Assembly: GCA_023386815.1 (NCBI GenBank)
Contig: JAEWIZ010000008.1
Coordinates: forward strand, 553,126 to 617,125
Source of the DNA: Bacillota bacterium
GTDB lineage: Bacteria; Bacillota; Clostridia; Lachnospirales; Lachnospiraceae
Direction of reading: 5' to 3'
DNA: 64,000 bases
The translations under genes were made by a program, and so were the position numbers. Position 1 is the stretch's first letter; each line of letters begins with the position of its first letter. Under the pieces are notes generated by a model, which saw nothing but the letters and a program-made list of their open reading frames with translations, did not search any database and was not told the DNA's origin. Shown here in pieces: positions 59,804 to 64,000 of this stretch.

Positions 59804-61939
59804 ATGAGCCAGATTAAAATGATAATCGATGGAAAAGAGATTATCGCTGATGAGAATCAGACGATTTTGGAAGCCGCTTTGGCTAACAAAATATATATAC
59901 CCCATCTGTGCTACCATGAAAACCTAAACCACAGTGGTGGCTGCCGACTATGTGTAGTCACCCAGGAAGGAGTAGGAGGGGTTGTAACCTCCTGCTCCAC
60001 CAAAGTGGCAGAAGGCATGGTAATACATACAAAGAGTGATTTAGCTGAAAAGGTGAGAAAGCTTTCAGTTGATTTAATGTTTAAAACACATCCGAGTGAA
60101 TGTACCGGATGTCCCAAGTATGGCAAATGCCAGTTAATGTCCATTTCCCAGTATGTTGGTGATACGGGACGCAGTTTAAGAGATCTGAAAATTCGTACCG
60201 GTGCAGATGAAAGTAATCCACTGATTCATCATGAGATGTACCGTTGTATCCTGTGCGGGCGTTGTGTCAGAGCATGTGATGAGATGAGAGACGTCGGAGC
60301 ACTGAAATATGAAAAGGTAAATGGAAGACTCCAAGTAGTAGTGAATGGAGATTCCCTATCGGAGGCAGGATGCCGCTTCTGTGGTGCCTGTGTGGAGGTC
60401 TGTCCAACCGGCTCCATTCGCGATAAGGTTGGAGTAATAAAAGAAGGTGTATCCAGGGAAAAAGGTCTCGTTCCTTGTATCGATGGATGCCCTGCGAATA
60501 TTAATATACCAAAATATGTTCGTTATTTAAAAGAAGGAAAATACACGGAGGCAGCAGCTACCGTTCGTGAAAAGGCTCCTTTACCGGAAGCTTTGGGATA
60601 TATCTGTACTCATGACTGTGAGTTAGCCTGCAGACGTAATCATATTAATGGAGCTGTATCCATTCGAAACATTAAACGTTATGCTGCAAGCCAGGATGAT
60701 GGTAGCTGGAAGGTTCATAGCTTCCAGAAGCCGAGTACCGGCAAAAAGGTTGCAGTTGTCGGAGCAGGTCCTGCTGGTCTTACAGCAGCATATTATTTAT
60801 CAAAGCTCGGCCATGATGTAATTATATTTGAAAAGCTTCCACAGGCAGGAGGACAGATGACCTATGGAATTCCATCTTATCGTTTGCCAAGAGAAGTAAT
60901 CCAAAAAGAAGTAAATGAGATTATCTACGACCGGATGAAGGTGGAATATAATTCTTCTGTTACCTCAGCAAAGGAATTATTGGAACAGGGCTATGATGCT
61001 GTATTCGTTGGAATCGGTACCCATGAGGGCTTGAAACTGCCACTTCCAGGTAACGATCTTCAGGGAGTCTATATCAATACAGAATTCCTGAGGGAAATCA
61101 ACCTTGGGAACAAGCCTGTGATCGGTGAACGGGTAGTTGTACTCGGCGGTGGCAATGTTGCCGTAGACTGTGCAGGGTCAGCATTGCGTCTTGGAGCAAA
61201 GGAAGTCCATATGGTTTGTCTGGAAGCTGCGGATAGCATGAGAGCTAGTGAAGAAGAAGTCGAATGGACCAAAGAAGAAGGTATTATCATCCATAACTCA
61301 AAGAATTTTGAACGCATTGTTGGTGAAGCTGGTAAGGTAACCGGTTTTGAAATGACAAGTATCAAGAACTTTTACTTTGACGAGACCGGAAAAGCAGTTC
61401 TTGATAAGGTTGTGGACAGCTTAGAAACCATAGCTGCAGATACCGTCATCTTCGCAATTGGCCAGAGGCCAGCAGTAACGGATGCCTTTGGTTTGAAGCT
61501 TACAAGAGGTAATAGAATCGAAGTAGATGAAACAACACAGACCAGTATTCCTGGTATCTTTGCAGCTGGCGACGCGGTAACCGGTACTGCATCCGTGATT
61601 AAAGCAATTGCTGCCACACGTAAGGCAGTATCCCAGATGGATATCTATCTGGGCGGTGACGGATATATCGAGGAGCAATTAGCCCCGGTACAAGAACCTA
61701 ATGGAAAGATCGGAAACTGGAAGAACTATGCCAAGCTTAATCGTACAGAACCAATTGTAGCAAGTGCCAAAGCTCGTTGCCATAATTTCGATCTGATGGA
61801 TTTTGGTTTTGATGCAGAAAAAGCTCATTGCGAGGCAGACCGTTGCTTGCAATGTGACCTCCGCGCAAGAATTGCACCACAACGCTTCTGGAATGATTAT
61901 TTGGAGGTGGAGAGCAAGGAGGTAGGTCAGAATGAGTAA
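59804..61939 (+). CDS. NuoG/hydrogenase-type Fe-S module fused to GltD-like NAD(P)H oxidoreductase
   Basis: 711 residues. Cluster ligands in order: [2Fe-2S] Cys36/47/50/64; His96-Cys100-Cys103-Cys109 ([4Fe-4S], NuoG type); Cys148/151/154/158 and Cys190/193/196/200 (two [4Fe-4S]). Then a GltD-like half: Fer4_20 segment (CIDGCPANINIPKYVRYL, ICTHDCELACRRNH), FAD loop VVGAGPAGLTAAYYL, NAD(P)H loop VVLGGGNVAVDCAGSALRLGA, FAIGQRP and GIFAAGDAV. No molybdopterin or H-cluster domain. It can take electrons from NAD(P)H and pass them along four clusters. It overlaps the next gene by 8 bp, so both are subunits of one complex, probably with the flavoprotein encoded 13 bp upstream. Confidence 0.9.
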   Translation: MSQIKMIIDGKEIIADENQTILEAALANKIYIPHLCYHENLNHSGGCRLCVVTQEGVGGVVTSCSTKVAEGMVIHTKSDLAEKVRKLSVDLMFKTHPSECTGCPKYGKCQLMSISQYVGDTGRSLRDLKIRTGADESNPLIHHEMYRCILCGRCVRACDEMRDVGALKYEKVNGRLQVVVNGDSLSEAGCRFCGACVEVCPTGSIRDKVGVIKEGVSREKGLVPCIDGCPANINIPKYVRYLKEGKYTEAAATVREKAPLPEALGYICTHDCELACRRNHINGAVSIRNIKRYAASQDDGSWKVHSFQKPSTGKKVAVVGAGPAGLTAAYYLSKLGHDVIIFEKLPQAGGQMTYGIPSYRLPREVIQKEVNEIIYDRMKVEYNSSVTSAKELLEQGYDAVFVGIGTHEGLKLPLPGNDLQGVYINTEFLREINLGNKPVIGERVVVLGGGNVAVDCAGSALRLGAKEVHMVCLEAADSMRASEEEVEWTKEEGIIIHNSKNFERIVGEAGKVTGFEMTSIKNFYFDETGKAVLDKVVDSLETIAADTVIFAIGQRPAVTDAFGLKLTRGNRIEVDETTQTSIPGIFAAGDAVTGTASVIKAIAATRKAVSQMDIYLGGDGYIEEQLAPVQEPNGKIGNWKNYAKLNRTEPIVASAKARCHNFDLMDFGFDAEKAHCEADRCLQCDLRARIAPQRFWNDYLEVESKEVGQNE

Positions 61940-63065
61940 GATAGTATTATGTAATTTTTGTGCAGATGATCAGTATTCAAAGATATCAAAGTATCTGCTT
62001 GAAACCCAGAAGGATAAAGTGATCCAGGGGATGAAGCAAAAGGCTGAGTTGATTTCTGCCGAAGAGCTTGCAGTTTTGATTCCAACAGGATGCACCGAAG
62101 AATTTGCACCGGAAATCACTGTTTACTACGCCCTGGAGAGTATGATCACTGCAAATGCTGGAGCGGCGATAGAAGTAATCAAGGGAAAATTACCAAGACC
62201 TACGGTTCCCGATACCAAGGTAAAGCTTACTGACAAGGAGCTGACAGTTATAACACCGGAGGAAGCGTATGCTTTGATCCAAGAAAAGGAATCAGGTATT
62301 GCTTCAAAGATTTTCTTTATTAATACCAAGAGTAAATCAGAGGTAGTTGAAGCTATTGTAGGCAGTAAGTTATCCGATATTCTGGAAGAGAAGAGTGTTA
62401 CAGCCTCTGAGAAAAAGGGGATTTTATTAGGCGGAATCCGCGGTAAGTTTGTAAGAGCCCAAGAGCTATCCGAATACGTCATTGAAAAGGATAGCCTGTT
62501 CGATTCCATCACCTTCTTTGAGAAGGAAGAATGTATGGTAGAGGAGCTGAAAAAACTGGCTCAGTTAATTCAGAGTACTTCCTGCGGCAAATGTGTACTA
62601 TGCCGTGAAGGTTCCCTTCAATATATGACTATCGTTGAAGAAATGACCGCTGGCAAGGCAAAGATGACCGATATTGATTTACTAAAGGAGATCAGTGAGG
62701 TCATTGAAATCGGAGCTTACTGCACCTTTGGACAGAAGATGCCCGGGTTGATGGTAACAGGTTTAGACCTGTTTAAAGATGAGGTTGAGGCTCATATTAA
62801 GAAAAAGAATTGTCCAGCCGGAGTATGTTCCGCTTTTGCTTCCTATTGTATCTTAGCAAAGCAATGTACCGGATGTGAAGAATGTCTGGATGCTTGTCCG
62901 GAGGATGCAATTGAAGGTAAGAAGGGCTTCATCCATATGATTAACGAGGATTTCTGTACGAAATGCGGCAAATGTGTGGATGCCTGTGACGAGGGTGCTA
63001 TTATCAAGGTTACAGGAGTAAAGCCTAAGGTACCGATGAAGCTTACAAAAATCGGAAAGTTCTAG
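61932..63065 (+). CDS. Shortened NuoF-like Fe-S protein with two ferredoxin clusters
   Basis: 377 residues. The middle resembles the SLBB part of NuoF (GILLGGIRGKFV for GGPPGKFV) and its [4Fe-4S] site is intact: TSCGKCVLCREGSLQYM with the fourth Cys in GAYCTFGQ. A C-terminal ferredoxin follows (CTGCEECLDACPEDAI, CTKCGKCVDACDEGAI). The N-terminal FMN/NADH Rossmann motif of NuoF (GRGGAGFPTG type) is missing and replaced by about 200 residues of unknown fold beginning with CNFC. It is therefore a cluster-wire subunit, perhaps docking ferredoxin, while the upstream fusion handles NAD(P)H. Confidence 0.85.
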   Translation: MSKIVLCNFCADDQYSKISKYLLETQKDKVIQGMKQKAELISAEELAVLIPTGCTEEFAPEITVYYALESMITANAGAAIEVIKGKLPRPTVPDTKVKLTDKELTVITPEEAYALIQEKESGIASKIFFINTKSKSEVVEAIVGSKLSDILEEKSVTASEKKGILLGGIRGKFVRAQELSEYVIEKDSLFDSITFFEKEECMVEELKKLAQLIQSTSCGKCVLCREGSLQYMTIVEEMTAGKAKMTDIDLLKEISEVIEIGAYCTFGQKMPGLMVTGLDLFKDEVEAHIKKKNCPAGVCSAFASYCILAKQCTGCEECLDACPEDAIEGKKGFIHMINEDFCTKCGKCVDACDEGAIIKVTGVKPKVPMKLTKIGKF

Positions 63066-63127
63066 TACCAAAATATGTTTTCTCTATTTAATAACAATAT
63101 AATAAGAAAAAGAAAGGGGTAATTACA

Positions 63128-63478
63128 ATGGTAAAAAGAACATTAGAGGAATTAAAAGCGTACAATGCACCTGGTCATTTTGGAATGACAGCAATGCGTA
63201 TTCATGGCAAAGAGGAAACCGGAGCAGAAAAGTTCTGGATGGGAGTATCCACATTCTTACCTGGCGGCGGAGCAGAATATGCTTACGAGGATAACCCGTT
63301 GGAGAAGGTATATTATGTATTAGAGGGTGAAATGACCGTTACCGATAAAGAAGGCAACAAATATGTAATCCATAAGGATGAAACAATCTCCTTTGCTCCA
63401 AATGAAGGTCGTTACTTAATCAATGAATCAAATCTGCCTGCTAGAATGTTAGTAATTATCAACTATCCACAGGCGTAA
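63128..63478 (+). CDS. Single-domain cupin protein
   Basis: 116 residues with one cupin barrel: PGGGAEYAYEDNPLEKVYYVLEGEMTV (first cupin motif; the usual HxH is replaced by AEYAYED..E, so only part of the metal site is kept) and the second motif FAPNEGRYLINESNLPARML. It might be a metal-independent isomerase, decarboxylase or a sensor of the operon. AAAGGGG site at about 63113-63118. It is 62 bp after the Fe-S gene and 185 bp before the SDR gene, same direction. Confidence 0.82.
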   Translation: MVKRTLEELKAYNAPGHFGMTAMRIHGKEETGAEKFWMGVSTFLPGGGAEYAYEDNPLEKVYYVLEGEMTVTDKEGNKYVIHKDETISFAPNEGRYLINESNLPARMLVIINYPQA

Positions 63479-63507
63479 TTGATCTGAATGACACGATTTT
63501 AAATTAA

Positions 63508-63527
63508 TGAAAGCTTGTAAGCTTTCA
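63508..63527. promoter_or_regulatory. 20-bp palindrome TGAAAGCTT-GT-AAGCTTTCA
   Basis: Perfect 9-bp arms around GT in the leader of the SDR gene; operator or RNA hairpin. It is longer than and different from a classic cre site. Confidence 0.5.
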
Positions 63528-63534
63528 GTTCTAT

Positions 63535-63660
63535 CAGGAGGAAAAGCTCTCTCACAAAAAGCAGAGGGCAAAACTCCTGTGGAATATAATTGGGAGGAGA
63601 GCTTCCTAAACAGTAAATATTAGGGGAAAAGGTCTCCATATAAAATAGCAGGAGGTTTAA
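63535..63660 (+). promoter_or_regulatory. Structured leader of the SDR gene
   Basis: CAGGAG (63536-63541) can pair with CTCCTG (63574-63579), and AAGCTCTC (63545-63552) with GAGAGCTT (63597-63604); the helices interleave. Several SD-like GGAGG runs occur before the true site (AGGAGG at 63650-63655). The arrangement recalls the leader at 51548-51588, including a shared ACAAAAAGC. Confidence 0.4.
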
Positions 63661-63663
63661 ATA

Positions 63664-64000
63664 ATGGCAGTTGAAAAACAATTTGTAAATAATTTGTTTG
63701 ATGTATCAGGTAAGGTTGCCCTGTTGACGGGTGCTACTGGTGCTTTAGGAAAAGCAATCGCCTTTGGATATGGTTATGCAGGAATGAAGGTTATGGTTAC
63801 CGGACGTAGCGATGATAAGTGCAAGGCTCTTTGTGATGAGCTTACCGCAGCAGGTATTGAATGTGGCTACTCTGCGGGAGAACCTTCCGTAGAAGCAGAT
63901 GTTATTAAGATCGTAAAGGATACCGTTGCTAAATTTGGTGAGATCAATGTATTAGTAACTGCAGCAGGCTACAACCATGCTCAGCCAATTGTTGAGCAGG
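63664..64000 (+). CDS. Short-chain dehydrogenase/reductase, cut by right window edge
   Basis: About 112 N-terminal residues are visible from ATG 63664 (AGGAGG 8 nt upstream). Classical SDR Rossmann start with VALLTGATGALGKAIAFGYG (TGxxxGxG pattern, TGATGALG), TGRSDDKC and the NAAG-equivalent VTAAGYNHA. The Arg after TG (TGR) favours NADP(H), by general family knowledge. The catalytic Ser-Tyr-Lys lies beyond the edge. It belongs to the same orientation and probably the same regulon as the preceding genes, reducing or oxidising a keto/hydroxy group of the intermediate. Confidence 0.9.
   Translation, partial: MAVEKQFVNNLFDVSGKVALLTGATGALGKAIAFGYGYAGMKVMVTGRSDDKCKALCDELTAAGIECGYSAGEPSVEADVIKIVKDTVAKFGEINVLVTAAGYNHAQPIVEQ

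Noticed and set aside
63508..63527. Catabolite-responsive (cre) site
   Set aside because: The palindrome TGAAAGCTTGTAAGCTTTCA is 20 bp with a different centre; cre sites are 14 bp around a central CG.
1..64000. tRNA, rRNA, transposase, integrase or phage genes
   Set aside because: Looked for on both strands; nothing convincing was found.

Overview
The window looks like a chromosomal segment of an anaerobic Clostridia/Lachnospiraceae bacterium (Lachnoclostridium or Anaerocolumna type). The evidence is AT-rich DNA, strong AGGAGG ribosome binding sites, TTG/GTG starts, YesMN-type two-component genes, butyrate kinase, electron-transfer flavoproteins and oxygen-sensitive 2-hydroxyacyl-CoA dehydratase genes. 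I see no rRNA, tRNA, phage, insertion sequence or CRISPR array.

Left part (1-15 kb): a divergent AraC regulator (cut by the window edge), a GPH sugar symporter and a cytoplasmic GH3 glycosidase; a RelA/SpoT-like synthetase fused to TPRs; a D-lactate-type dehydrogenase; beta-phosphoglucomutase; aspartokinase; peptidase T; a small GNAT / MerR / Rnk-GreA operon; and a 54-residue hypothetical protein. Middle (15-29.5 kb): a YesM/YesN two-component system divergent from a rhamnose-type ABC importer with L-rhamnose mutarotase, then a WG-repeat lipoprotein, a propeller-type sugar dehydrogenase homologue, an AraC regulator and an L-fucose/L-arabinose isomerase-family enzyme.

From about 29.8 kb the window becomes a large anaerobic catabolic region. 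Part A (30.0-36.0 kb): AraC regulator, cytoplasmic beta-helix protein, VOC protein, OFA-type MFS transporter and MDR dehydrogenase. Part B (36.2-47.6 kb): a soluble chemoreceptor-like sensor, a GntR/FadR regulator, then family III CoA-transferase, dehydratase activator, dehydratase alpha and beta, acyl-CoA ligase, acyl-CoA dehydrogenase, EtfB and a ferredoxin-EtfA fusion. This order merges the fld cluster (aromatic 2-hydroxyacid reduction) with the car cluster (caffeate reduction). A 20-bp near-identical palindromic site lies upstream of both A and B, suggesting one regulon under the GntR protein.

Part C (51.4-64.0 kb, open at the right edge) has a divergent PucR-type regulator and a long unidirectional gene array: dedicated acyl-carrier protein, CocE-type hydrolase, HSL-type hydrolase, Pta-like phosphate acyltransferase, butyrate kinase, flavodoxin-like protein with a zinc ribbon, fumarate-reductase-like flavoprotein, NuoG/GltD fusion, shortened NuoF-like Fe-S protein, cupin and SDR. 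I read it as a reductive-hydrolytic pathway ending in acyl-phosphate and ATP, with a custom electron-transfer complex. The substrate is unknown; this is the best candidate for an undescribed system. Several leaders carry unusual RNA-like structure: a predicted H-type pseudoknot before 48637, an SD/anti-SD/SD arrangement before the carrier protein, and a structured leader before the SDR.

Most starts were chosen from the ribosome binding site rather than the longest open frame. All functional calls are from reading motifs; no database search was run.
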